From Streptomyces flaveus (lineage in GTDB: Bacteria; Actinomycetota; Actinomycetes; Streptomycetales; Streptomycetaceae), in NCBI RefSeq assembly GCF_014647675.1, contig NZ_BMPQ01000033.1, forward strand, positions 1 through 64,000: DNA of 64,000 bases, in the 5' to 3' direction. The position numbers were made by a program, and so were the translations under genes. Under the pieces are notes generated by a model. It made no database searches, was not told where the DNA came from, and worked only from the letters and a program-made list of their open reading frames with translations. This document shows positions 16,696-24,978 of the stretch, piece after piece; the stretch's first letter is position 1; every line of letters starts with the position of its first letter.

Positions 16696-17409
16696 GTGGC
16701 TGAGGAGTGGGGCGAGGACGCGCTGATGGCCGTACGCGGCTCGCTCTACGCCCAGGACGGGGCGGCACTGCTTGCCGCGTTGCGCCGTGGACCCGAGCGT
16801 GAGGTGTTGCAGCTGGCCGGCGATGGTGTGGCCGGGGCTGCGGCGAGGGGGGTGCCGGGGGCTGCGGAGACGGCGGCCTCGTTTCTCGGCGCACTCCAGG
16901 AGCGCGGCTTCCGGGGTGATGAGGAGCTGGCGGACCGGTTGCGCTCGGCCACGGGAGAAGCGGCCATCCCGCTCCTGCGCCCGCTGGCGGTCGATTTGGA
17001 GATGCTCGCCATGCTGCTGGAGGGCGATCCTGCTGAGTCCGGCGGTCGGCTCGATCTGTCCACCGGGGAGTGCTGGCCGGCGTTCACCGACGAGCTGGAG
17101 CTCGGCCCCGAGGCTGAAGAGGCGGACGATCCCGAGCGATGGCTACATGTGCCGTCTCGGGGCTCCCAGGCCGGCTACCGGGACATGGAGCTGTTCATCG
17201 ACGGGCTCGGCGACGCCGCCCTCGCCGACCGGCTGCGGATCGCCATCAGCGGGCGGGGCGCCTTCCGGCGCTTCAAGGACGTCCTCGCCCGCGACGAGCG
17301 CTCCTGGCGCCGGTACCACCGGTTCTGCGATGAGCGACAGCGCGGCCGGGCCCGCGCCTGGCTGGCAGAGGAGGGCTATTGCCCGAGGTTCCCCGTACAG
17401 GAACCCTGA
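16696..17409 (+). CDS. UPF0158 family protein
   Basis: A 237-aa protein of the UPF0158 family, function unknown. The diagnostic C-terminal half is present: GGRLDLSTGECWP, then RDMELFIDGLGD, RIAISGRGAFRRFKDVLAR and RGRARAWLAEEGY. The N-terminal ~100 residues are an acidic helical extension (ALLAALRRGPEREVLQLAGD) not seen in minimal family members. GTG 16696 is taken as start because upstream frame sequence is low-complexity and non-conserved. It stands alone, before the vapB gene. Confidence 0.75.
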   Translation: MAEEWGEDALMAVRGSLYAQDGAALLAALRRGPEREVLQLAGDGVAGAAARGVPGAAETAASFLGALQERGFRGDEELADRLRSATGEAAIPLLRPLAVDLEMLAMLLEGDPAESGGRLDLSTGECWPAFTDELELGPEAEEADDPERWLHVPSRGSQAGYRDMELFIDGLGDAALADRLRIAISGRGAFRRFKDVLARDERSWRRYHRFCDERQRGRARAWLAEEGYCPRFPVQEP

Positions 17410-17448
17410 CTGTCGCAGGCCGGGAGGATGCAGCCCGCCCGCGGTAAT

Positions 17449-17478
17449 CGATATCACCGCCAAGTTATTTTGATATCG
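17449..17478 (+). promoter_or_regulatory. inverted repeat upstream of vapB
   Basis: CGATATC (17449-17455) and GATATCG (17472-17478) form an inverted repeat separated by 16 bp in a locally AT-rich patch 39 bp before the vapB start. It is a likely autoregulatory operator of the VapBC complex. Confidence 0.55.
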
Positions 17479-17516
17479 CGAGTGGTCTTGTCGGACGCCC
17501 GGACCAAGGAGGACGC

Positions 17517-17732
17517 ATGACGCGAACCGTCATCGACATCGACGATGAAATGCTCGCCGAGGCGGCTGAGATCTTCGGCACCACGACCAAAGCCGCGACG
17601 GTGAACGCGGCCTTGGAGGACGCGATCAAGCGGCGGAAGCGTGCGTCGTTCCTGGGCTGGCTCGCGGAGGGCGGGTTGCCCGACCTGACCGGCCCGGTCG
17701 AGGCGGCTGACAATCCGCATCAGGCCGCATGA
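17517..17732 (+). CDS. VapB-type antitoxin
   Basis: A 71-aa ribbon-helix-helix type antitoxin: RTVIDIDDEMLAEAAEIFG forms the DNA-binding strand and helix, and KAATVNAALEDAIKRR the second helix; the C-terminal acidic tail would bind the toxin. AAGGAGG lies five bases before the ATG. It overlaps the broken vapC by four bases (ATGA). Because that toxin is truncated, the antitoxin may now serve only as a repressor or neutralise related VapC proteins such as the one at 22680. Confidence 0.8.
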   Translation: MTRTVIDIDDEMLAEAAEIFGTTTKAATVNAALEDAIKRRKRASFLGWLAEGGLPDLTGPVEAADNPHQAA

Positions 17733-18010
17733 GCGACCGCTTCCTCATCGACAGGTCCGCCCTCGCCCGCTACCCGAAGCCGGCCGTCCGCGCAGTGATC
17801 GACCCGCTGCACAACGCGGGTCTGCTGGCCAACCGTCCCCGCTTCGAGCCGGAACAACCGCTGCCGACGCTGGTCAGCGGCGACATCGCCCTCACCTCGA
17901 CCCCGCCGAAGGACGGGGCCGGCGCCCGGGCACAAGTCGCCCGGCGCCCGCCCGACGGAAGCTGGCTGCGCCTGCTCGACCAGCCCGAGTTTGTCCCTCC
18001 CACCCGCTGA
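17729..18010 (+). pseudogene. truncated VapC toxin gene
   Basis: The first ~34 codons (FLIDRSALARYP, AVRAVIDPLHNAGLLA) match the N-terminal PIN domain of VapC, including the first catalytic aspartate, and then the homology stops. The remaining 60 codons are proline-rich and carry none of the later acidic PIN residues. It ends 10 bases before direct repeat copy 2, suggesting that recombination at the repeat removed the rest. The product should be inactive as a ribonuclease. Confidence 0.7.
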
Positions 18011-18020
18011 GCCCCTCGAC

Positions 18021-18150
18021 GCCCAGGCAACTGGCCGCCCGGGCACGGGCCGCATCGGGGCGCCGCGCCCGCAACGGCCGCCGCACCGCGGGCAAGGAGC
18101 GCCGCAAGCGACGCCGGTGAGCGGGGGCACACGGGCTGGGCCCGCGGCGC
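18021..18150 (+). repeat. 130-bp direct repeat, copy 2
   Basis: A diverged copy of 16451-16580 containing the coding sequence of the basic tail (as AARARAASGRRARNGRRTAG onwards), its TGA stop and the same 3' flank, but with no gene body in front of it. Confidence 0.8.
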
Positions 18151-18262
18151 CGGGTGACCTGGTTGTTCCCGGGCCCAGCTCGCCTCCAGTGACGGAGCGG
18201 TCACCGATTGTCAGACCCAGGTGTCACAGTGGGGAGCACGGTGATCACGGGGGAGGGACATC

Positions 18263-20839
18263 ATGGCCGGTACGACAGCACAGCGCCTCACGCTCGAAGC
18301 GGCACGCAGGGAACTCGGCCTCAGGCGGGAGGAGTTCGCTCTGGGCATCGAGCACGGCGTGATCCGTACGTGCTGGAGCGGGGGCGAGCTGTACGTCAGA
18401 GCAGGCGAGGTCGTCCGATGGCGCACGGACCTGGGTGAACTCGCGGAGCTCACCCGCCTGGTGCACGCGACGGAGGCTGCCGGGCTCGCGGGGATCAGCA
18501 GGCACCGCTTCGACCAGTTGGCGCGCGCCGGGGCCATCCGGCCGGTCCGGTCGTACACCAACCGCTATCACGCCGAGGTCTGGCAGTACTCGGCCGCTGA
18601 CGCCCGCCGGTTGCCCGAGCGCCGTCCCGAGCTGCTCGGGGCCCGGCTGCCCGGCCCCTGCCTGGCCGAACTGGCCTCCGGCGCCGACCGCCGGGCCGAG
18701 GGCCACCGCTCGCGGCTTCGTACCCAGGCGCTGCTGATGCTGCGTGACCCCTGGACGAAAGCCGCCGCGTGGTCGTACTGGTTGGATTCCGCACAGCCGC
18801 CCCTCGACCGTGGGCAGCTCAGCCAGGCCGAGGCCGTCCATCTCGCAAGGCGTGCCGCGGAGGAGGGACTGACCGAAGTGCTGGGCTCGCACGCGGATCC
18901 CGTCACTTCCGAGGAGCAGGCAGAGGCTGTCCGGCAGTTCAAGGCTGCGCTGCGCAGGGCCCGGCGCAGCCGCCCGGCGCCCGAGCTGGTCGCCCCGTCC
19001 GAGGCGGCGGAGCGACTCGGTTGCGCTGTGGAGAAGATCCCGGACGAGTACCGCGACCGCGGCGTCCCGGTGGATCTCATCGAGCAGAGCGTGGCTGATG
19101 ACCTGGCCACGGTGCCTGCCCCGGCGCGGGTCGCGGCGGTGCGTAAACAGCGGGACGCGCAGCGCCGGAAGGGCGAGCGGCAGGCGGCCCGGGAAGCAGA
19201 ACAGGCCGCCAAGCGGCTGCGAGAGGGGCGCGAGCACGCAGCCGCCGCGCGTGCCCGCGCCCACGTCCCGGAACGGACAGCCGACCCCAGGGTCACCTTC
19301 CACCTGGGCCCCACCAACTCCGGCAAGACACACGACGCCATCGCCCTGCTGGCCGCCCGCGCCGAGGCCGGGCGGACCGGCGTCTACGCGGCGCCGCTGC
19401 GCATGCTCGCCTTCGAGGTCTACGAACGGCTGCGCACCCGGCTCGGTGCGGAGCGGGTCGGTCTCCACACGGGCGAGGAACGCCTCAACACGGACGCGCC
19501 GGTGCTGTGCTGCACGGCCGAAGTGGCGCCCACCGCCGGCGATTTCCTGGTCGTCGACGAAGCACACTGGCTGGCCGACGAAGACCGCGGCCACGCCTGG
19601 ACTCGTCTGCTACTGAGCGGGGCCCACACCGACGTGCATGTCTGTGCGGCACCGGAAGCCGAAGACCTGCTGCGCAAACTCTTCGCCCCCGGCGCGGACA
19701 TCACGGTGGTCCGCCACACCCGGCACGGCACGCTCAGCCGTATGCGGGAATTCCAGGCCGCGACCCTCCCGCCGGCCAGCGCGGTGGTGGCCTTCTCCCG
19801 CAAAGCCGTTCTCGCTCTGCACCGTGAACTGCTTGAGGCGGGCCGGTCAGCGACGGTCCTCTACGGCGCGATGCCACCCGCGGCCCGTCGCGAGCAGATC
19901 CGGCGCCTGTCCGCGGGCGAGGTCGACGTGATCGTCACCACGGATGTGATCGGTCACGGGGTCAACCTTCCGCTGCGTACCGTGGCGTTCGCCGAAACGG
20001 GCAAGTACGACGGCAGATCCCGCCGGGAGTTGCTCATCTGGGAGGCCGCCCAGATCGCCGGCCGGGCCGGCCGGCGGGGCCATGACGCGGGGGAAGGGCT
20101 CGTGGGTGCCTACCGCAGCCGATTGCCCGGCCTCACTGCTGGCGCCCGGCTTCTGGACCGGGCCGTCCAGGCAGCCAATGGAGCGCGGCCCGGTGACCTG
20201 CGCGTCACGACGGCCCGGCTACGCCCCACCTGGACCGACCTCGGACGACCGGAGCCCGGAGAGATCCCGCACGCGCTGGCCGGCTGGACCGCTGCCGCCC
20301 GTAAGGCCGCCCAGGAGCGCTCATGGCTGAGTCCGATGCCCACGGCCGAGATCCTCGCCAAGCTGCAGACGGCACGCCAGACCGCCGGGGCACCCCTGGA
20401 CATCGACGCTCGCTGGCCGCGCGACGGCCACACCGTCTGGCGTCTGATCACCCTGCCCATCGACGCGGACCGTCCGGCCTACCCGGCCGTCTGCCAGGCG
20501 GTCCTGCACGGCGCGGCCCTGCACCACCTGATCCGCCCGCGCGCCCGCATCGAACGCATGGCCTTGCCCCAAGCCGAGGAGTACGCCGCGACCATGCGAG
20601 ACGTGGGTACTGCCGTCCTGGCCTTCGGCCGTGAATGCGGCGGCCTGAGCGCGGAGGAGGTGGTGGCCTGTGAGCAGACGGCCGCCGAACGCATCAACCA
20701 GTTGGTGGCCGCTTCCCGGCCACTGGCGACGTATGGCAGTTGCGTCTCCTGCGACAAACCGTGCGCCCCCTGGTACACACACTGCGATGCCTGCCACACC
20801 GCCCGCTTCTCCTGCTATGACGACGAGTTCGACTGGTGA
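18263..20839 (+). CDS. SUV3-like DExH RNA helicase with HTH-like head and zinc-ribbon tail
   Basis: An 858-aa helicase. Walker A is GPTNSGKTH at residues 349-357, the signature of mitochondrial SUV3-type RNA helicases; the DEAH box is VVDEAHW around 430-436; HTGEE, then VVAFSRK, VLYGAMPP and TTDVIGHGVNLPL give motifs Ib, IV and V, and GRAGRRG gives motif VI. The first ~340 residues include MerR-like helix-turn-helix segments (AAGLAGISRHRFDQLARAGAI) and a charged coiled-coil. Near 827-845 a CxxC...CxxC ribbon (CVSC, CDAC) follows the SUV3 C-terminal region. GGAGGG precedes ATG 18263. It probably remodels RNA; partners are unknown. Confidence 0.82.
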   Translation: MAGTTAQRLTLEAARRELGLRREEFALGIEHGVIRTCWSGGELYVRAGEVVRWRTDLGELAELTRLVHATEAAGLAGISRHRFDQLARAGAIRPVRSYTNRYHAEVWQYSAADARRLPERRPELLGARLPGPCLAELASGADRRAEGHRSRLRTQALLMLRDPWTKAAAWSYWLDSAQPPLDRGQLSQAEAVHLARRAAEEGLTEVLGSHADPVTSEEQAEAVRQFKAALRRARRSRPAPELVAPSEAAERLGCAVEKIPDEYRDRGVPVDLIEQSVADDLATVPAPARVAAVRKQRDAQRRKGERQAAREAEQAAKRLREGREHAAAARARAHVPERTADPRVTFHLGPTNSGKTHDAIALLAARAEAGRTGVYAAPLRMLAFEVYERLRTRLGAERVGLHTGEERLNTDAPVLCCTAEVAPTAGDFLVVDEAHWLADEDRGHAWTRLLLSGAHTDVHVCAAPEAEDLLRKLFAPGADITVVRHTRHGTLSRMREFQAATLPPASAVVAFSRKAVLALHRELLEAGRSATVLYGAMPPAARREQIRRLSAGEVDVIVTTDVIGHGVNLPLRTVAFAETGKYDGRSRRELLIWEAAQIAGRAGRRGHDAGEGLVGAYRSRLPGLTAGARLLDRAVQAANGARPGDLRVTTARLRPTWTDLGRPEPGEIPHALAGWTAAARKAAQERSWLSPMPTAEILAKLQTARQTAGAPLDIDARWPRDGHTVWRLITLPIDADRPAYPAVCQAVLHGAALHHLIRPRARIERMALPQAEEYAATMRDVGTAVLAFGRECGGLSAEEVVACEQTAAERINQLVAASRPLATYGSCVSCDKPCAPWYTHCDACHTARFSCYDDEFDW

Positions 20840-21161
20840 GAGCGGACTGCCGGGGCTCTATGGCCTCCAGGCGTTGGGGAGCCAGAGACCGTGGTCGGCC
20901 CAGGGTTCAGGGTCCCACTGCATCAGATCTTGATGACGTGGACGCCGGGGCCGCACAGCATGACCAGGTCCTGGGGGTCCGACGTCAGGGCGGTCACGGC
21001 AACGCCGGTGGGGGGGGAGCCCTCCGCGTTTCCCTCCTCTGTCCCATCCCCTTCGCCCTCGCCAACCAGCGTGCATGCCAAGTGCGTTGACCTGTCCCAG
21101 GCGTACCAGCACAATGAGCCCGCACTCATGAGAGCGCTCTCACACTCCGCAAGGGAGACCC
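20840..21161. other. 322-bp intergenic region
   Basis: Apart from the VapC remnant at 20923-21009 it holds no gene. The run GGTGGGGGGGGAG near 21010 is a simple low-complexity tract. An AGGGAGA ribosome binding site at 21150-21156 serves the Tat-exported protein. Confidence 0.5.
20923..21009 (-). pseudogene. VapC 3' remnant
   Basis: The minus strand encodes VAVTALTSDPQDLVMLCGPG and VHVIKI before a stop. This matches the final segment of the intact PIN toxin at 22680-23072 (VTVLTSDPEDINLLCGPG, VEIIKV). Upstream sequence degenerates into low complexity with no antitoxin. It is the residue of a second VapC copy. Confidence 0.7.
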
Positions 21162-22556
21162 ATGACCGGCAGACAAGGCCCAGGGCCCAGCCGCCGTACG
21201 CTCATCGGGACCGGCCTCGGTGTCGGCGCCGCGGTGCTCACCGCGGCGGTCGGCTCCGGCGCGGCCCACGCGGCCGGATCCGCAGCCGGCGCCGGGAGTT
21301 CCGCCCAGCGCCGGGGGTACGCCTTTCTCGCCGCCGCCATGGACGCCTATCCCGAGCACGGCAGCATCCGCCTGACCCAGAGCTACACCGACCAGGCGGG
21401 CCTGTTCAGCACCGCGTTCACCTACGACAACGCCCTCGCGATCCTGGCCCACCTCGCGGCGCGTACCGCCGACGGCCGGGCCAGAGCCGGGGCGCTCGGT
21501 GACGCGCTGCTCTATGCCCAGGCCCACGACCCGGCGTACGACGACGGCAGGCTGCGCCAGGCCTACAACGTCGGGCCGTACACCTTCTTCGACGGTTCGC
21601 CGCAGCCGGACGGCTTCGTACGGGCGGACGGCACCGCCAACGTCGGCACCCAGTTCGGGTTCACGGGTACGGCCGTGGGTGACATGGCCTGGGCGGGTAT
21701 CGCGCTGAGCGCACTGGCCCGCCGGACCGGGGCCCGTCGCTTCCTCGACGGTGCCGTGCGGATCGGTACGTGGATCGAGCGGACCGGCCGTACCGACGAA
21801 CCCCTCGGCGGCTACAAGTTCGGGGTCGACGGGGCGAACGAGAAACTGCCGTTCACCTCGACCGAGCACAACACCGACCTGGTCTGCCTCTTCGGACGGC
21901 TCGCCCGGCTCACCGGCGACCGGGTGTGGCTGGAGCGGCGCGCGCGTGCCGAGGCCTTCGTCAGGAAGATGTGGGAGCCGTCCGGTGGCTTCTTCTACAC
22001 CGGCACCAACGACGGTGTGACAGTCAACAAGTCCCCGATCCCGGCGGACACCCAGACCTGGACCCACCTCGCGCTCGACTCGCGCTCGTACTCCCGGTCG
22101 GTGGACTGGGCCGCGGCCGAGCTGGCCGTCCTCGACCACGCCGACCGGCCCAACAGCACGGTGTCCGCGGGCCAGACGTACGAGGGAGTCACCTTCAGTT
22201 CCGCCAGTCTCCTGGCGGACGAGGACGCCCCGATCGCCGAGTTCCAGCCCAAGCCCGACCGTAACGGCGTGTGGTTCGAGGGAACGGCCCATCTCGCGCT
22301 CGCCCTGCGGGACCGGCACGGCTGTGGTGACGAGGCGCGCGCCGGCCGACTGATCGCCTCCATCGAGCGGGCCCAGGACCTGCTCGGCGCCGGCCAGACC
22401 GTCGGCGGCGGGGCGCTTCCCGCGCGGGCCGGGGTCGTCTCGGCGAGCAGCCCGCTCGACACGGGTTTCGGCTTCGGCTACTACCCGTACCGGCACACGG
22501 GGGCGACCGCCTGGTACTTGCTGGCGGCGGCACGCTCCAACCCGTTGCGGGCCTGA
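21162..22556 (+). CDS. Tat-exported protein, six-hairpin glycosidase-like
   Basis: A 464-aa protein with a twin-arginine signal: SRRTLIG at residues 10-16, a hydrophobic stretch (GVGAAVLTAAVGSGAAHAA) and probable cleavage after AHA. The mature part is helix-rich with repeated blocks (YDNALAILAHLAARTADG, VGDMAWAGIALSALARRTG, TSTEHNTDLVCLFGRLARLTG), as in (alpha/alpha)6 toroid enzymes acting on polysaccharides. The acid pair cannot be fixed by eye. It would be folded in the cytoplasm and released outside. The gene is flanked by VapC-related sequence on both sides. Confidence 0.72.
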   Translation: MTGRQGPGPSRRTLIGTGLGVGAAVLTAAVGSGAAHAAGSAAGAGSSAQRRGYAFLAAAMDAYPEHGSIRLTQSYTDQAGLFSTAFTYDNALAILAHLAARTADGRARAGALGDALLYAQAHDPAYDDGRLRQAYNVGPYTFFDGSPQPDGFVRADGTANVGTQFGFTGTAVGDMAWAGIALSALARRTGARRFLDGAVRIGTWIERTGRTDEPLGGYKFGVDGANEKLPFTSTEHNTDLVCLFGRLARLTGDRVWLERRARAEAFVRKMWEPSGGFFYTGTNDGVTVNKSPIPADTQTWTHLALDSRSYSRSVDWAAAELAVLDHADRPNSTVSAGQTYEGVTFSSASLLADEDAPIAEFQPKPDRNGVWFEGTAHLALALRDRHGCGDEARAGRLIASIERAQDLLGAGQTVGGGALPARAGVVSASSPLDTGFGFGYYPYRHTGATAWYLLAAARSNPLRA

Positions 22557-22679
22557 CCGACGGCGGGCCCGACGCGGGCCTGATCAGCCCTGATGCGCCC
22601 GACGCCGGCTGCTGTCCGCCGGCGCGGGCGACCCCGGTCTGACTCCCGCTGATCGGCCCACCTGGATCGTGCCGTGTTG

Positions 22680-23072
22680 TCAGACCTTGATGATCTCGAC
22701 GCCCGGTCCGCAGAGCAGGTTGATGTCTTCGGGGTCAGAGGTGAGGACGGTGACTGGTCCTGGTGCGGAGCGTGCGATGGCGGCGAGGACTGCGTCGATG
22801 GCGTACTTGTGGCCGCTGAGCCGGTGGCCGCGCAAGAGTGCTGCGGCTTGGTCGGTGACGTTCTTGGTGACGTCATGGACGTCGATACGGGAGAGTACCC
22901 ACCGGATGCGGGCGGGGTGGATGCGTTCGTAGTGCGCCTCGAGGGTGGTCATGGCGGTCGTGGCCACCCGGATGCCTTCTTCTGAGGCTGCCTGGACGAG
23001 GGCCAGGACAGTGCGGTCCTTGAGGTAGAGCTTGGACAGGCCCTCGCTGTCCAGCAGGAGCGTGCCGGGCAT
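22680..23072 (-). CDS. VapC-type PIN domain toxin
   Basis: A 130-aa PIN-domain ribonuclease. Asp8 in LLLDSEGLSKL, the glutamate in TTLEAHY, the aspartate of IDAVLAAIA and the final LTSDPED aspartate provide the four acidic metal ligands, so the toxin looks intact. Its ATG shares one base with the stop of the upstream antitoxin (TGATG), the usual toxin-antitoxin coupling. VapC toxins cleave tRNA or rRNA when released from VapB; the specific target is unknown. Confidence 0.85.
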   Translation of the reverse strand: MPGTLLLDSEGLSKLYLKDRTVLALVQAASEEGIRVATTAMTTLEAHYERIHPARIRWVLSRIDVHDVTKNVTDQAAALLRGHRLSGHKYAIDAVLAAIARSAPGPVTVLTSDPEDINLLCGPGVEIIKV

Positions 23073-23323
23073 CAGGCTGCGGCACCGTCCGAGTCGCGCT
23101 GGTCGTGGCGCAGTACGGCGCGGGCCGCGTCGATCTCTGCCCGGGACAACGGGTCGTTGTCGGTCTCGAAGTCGGCGACGATCTCACGAAGCTTGTCCAT
23201 GGCCACACGCTGCTCCAGCGCCTCGGCCACGTAGGCGGAGAAGCCGCCAGGGCCCACATGGGTGCGTACGGTTTCCGCGAGGTCTTCAGGAAGGCTGATG
23301 GAATACTTCTTACTACCACTCAT
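23072..23323 (-). CDS. VapB/CopG-type antitoxin
   Basis: An 83-aa ribbon-helix-helix antitoxin: KKYSISLPEDLAETVRTHV gives the strand and first helix, GGFSAYVAEALEQRV the second, and an acidic tail (ADFETDNDPLSRAEID) is suited to bind the toxin. The start at 23323 lies nine bases from an inverted repeat that probably serves as operator. It forms a two-gene operon with the PIN toxin downstream. Confidence 0.82.
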   Translation of the reverse strand: MSGSKKYSISLPEDLAETVRTHVGPGGFSAYVAEALEQRVAMDKLREIVADFETDNDPLSRAEIDAARAVLRHDQRDSDGAAA

Positions 23324-23332
23324 GGTTCAGAT

Positions 23333-23347
23333 CCTACCAAGGGTAGG
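23333..23347 (-). promoter_or_regulatory. palindromic operator of the vapBC pair
   Basis: CCTACC-AAG-GGTAGG is a perfect 6-bp inverted repeat with a 3-bp spacer, nine bases upstream of the antitoxin start and 20 bases from the 3' end of the Hsp70-like gene. Position fits TA autoregulation. Confidence 0.55.
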
Positions 23348-23367
23348 AAGTCCGGGTCCTGCTGCGG

Positions 23368-24978
23368 TCAAGCCAGCCGGATCACCGGCTGCCGGTCCAG
23401 GACCACGGTGTGGCGTCGCAAGTCGTACGCCGTCACCGTCAGCCGCTTGTGGGTGTCGATGCGGAACTCGAGGCGGAAGCGGTCCTCGCCCGCGGTGGCC
23501 GGAGGGTTGGCCTCCAGGAACGTGGGGCTGTCCTCGTTGAGCCAGAGCATGGAGCGCTGCTGGCGTTGCTGAGGGGTGACCGCCACGGTGCGGGCGCCGC
23601 CGCCCGCGTCGAAGGTGATCTCCAGGTCGGCGCCGGCGTCGCGGTAGGTGGCGTGGGCTAGTTCGTAGACGGCCAGGCCCAGGCGGCGCTGGCCCTCGTG
23701 CACCGCCTTGACCGTGAGGGTTTTCACCGGGTCCTCGGTGGGATAGGCGGTGCCCGCCTCCACCAGGACCTCGAACTCGTAGGCGCCGGTGTCGCGGTTG
23801 ACGTGCCGGATGGCGTAGTCGTGCTGGATGTGGTCGTACAGTTCGCTGCCGCCCGCGATACCGGCCGCGCCCGCCGCCACCGCCTCCAACGGGCGGTCGA
23901 GACGTACGACTTCGGGGTCGAAGTGCAGATGCACCACATCCTGCACGGCGGGGATGAGGCAGCTGCCGCCCACCAGGAACACCTGCCGGATGTCGTCGAT
24001 GCCGTAACCGCGGGACGAGGCGGCGTCCAGGCATGAGCGCAGCGCCTGGTTCACCCGGCGCAGCACGCCCTTGTCGCGCAGCAACGCGTCGAACTCGCCG
24101 CGGGTGACGGTGACTTGGTGCTCCGTGTCGGTGCGTGCGGCGCGCGCCGTGATGGTGGCGTGCTCGGCGGTGGCCAGGGCACGTTTGGCCTGCTCGGCGG
24201 AGGCCAGGAGGCGGCGGAACACCTGGTTGCGACCGATCTGGTCGCCCTGCGGCAGGGACAGCTGGGCCATGGCGTGCTCGGCGAGGAGCGCGTCGATGGT
24301 GTTGCCGCCCAGGTCCAGGCCCTTCTTGGCGAGGGTGCGTACGCCGGCGCCGGACCCCGCCGCGTCGGGCTCCTGTACGCGTACGACCGAGATGTCGAGA
24401 GTGCCCGCGCCGAAGTCGAACACCGCGAAGGCGTCTCCGGGGTTGAGCCGGGCGCTGTAGCCGACGGCGGCGGCGGTGGCCTCGTCGACCACCCGCAGCC
24501 GGGCGGTGGGCAGCCCTTCGCGTACCTCCCGCACCAGCCAGTCGCGGTAGCCGTCGAAGGACTCGACGGGCGCGGTGGCCACGATCTCCAGGTCGTCGTC
24601 CTCCACGGTGAGCAGGGCCAGAGCCATGATGTCGCTCAGGAACTGCGTGGCCGCCTCCCGCCCGGTGATCTTGCGATCGCCGACCGGGCGGGCCGCGTCA
24701 TAGACGTGCCCCGCGACATTGATCTTCGTGGAGGCGAAGACGGTGACCCCGGCCGCCTCGTACAGATCCGGAGTGACCTGCGCGCCCAGGCGCCGCGTAC
24801 CGCCGTCGTCGAAGTAGGCGATGAGCGAGGGCACGACCCGCTGGGTGGGGCCCGGCCCGGCCTCGCGCAGCACGTCGACACCGGGCAACGGGATGGGGAC
24901 GCCGCGGCCCGCCTCGTGGTCCCAGCCCGCCACGACGGTGTTGGCGGTGCCGAAGTCGATGCCTATACGGGTGGTCAT
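23368..24978 (-). CDS. Hsp70-like ATPase
   Basis: A 536-aa Hsp70/actin-fold protein. Phosphate-1 motif IGIDFGTANTVVAGW starts at residue 5; VVDEATAAAVGY, then FDFGAGTLDISVV (phosphate 2) and VFLVGGSCLIPAVQ (adenosine motif) complete the nucleotide-binding domain by ~residue 370. A beta-rich C-terminal part (EFRIDTHKRLTVTAYDL) resembles a substrate-binding domain, but the helical lid is short or absent and there is no EEVD-type tail. Its ATG overlaps the stop of the upstream propeller protein gene (ATGA), so the two are translated together. It is not the housekeeping DnaK: no grpE or dnaJ is nearby. Confidence 0.85.
   Translation of the reverse strand: MTTRIGIDFGTANTVVAGWDHEAGRGVPIPLPGVDVLREAGPGPTQRVVPSLIAYFDDGGTRRLGAQVTPDLYEAAGVTVFASTKINVAGHVYDAARPVGDRKITGREAATQFLSDIMALALLTVEDDDLEIVATAPVESFDGYRDWLVREVREGLPTARLRVVDEATAAAVGYSARLNPGDAFAVFDFGAGTLDISVVRVQEPDAAGSGAGVRTLAKKGLDLGGNTIDALLAEHAMAQLSLPQGDQIGRNQVFRRLLASAEQAKRALATAEHATITARAARTDTEHQVTVTRGEFDALLRDKGVLRRVNQALRSCLDAASSRGYGIDDIRQVFLVGGSCLIPAVQDVVHLHFDPEVVRLDRPLEAVAAGAAGIAGGSELYDHIQHDYAIRHVNRDTGAYEFEVLVEAGTAYPTEDPVKTLTVKAVHEGQRRLGLAVYELAHATYRDAGADLEITFDAGGGARTVAVTPQQRQQRSMLWLNEDSPTFLEANPPATAGEDRFRLEFRIDTHKRLTVTAYDLRRHTVVLDRQPVIRLA

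Noticed and set aside
23368..24978. The housekeeping dnaK
   Set aside because: It lacks grpE/dnaJ neighbours, a full helical lid and the usual C-terminal tail, and is coupled to a different operon.
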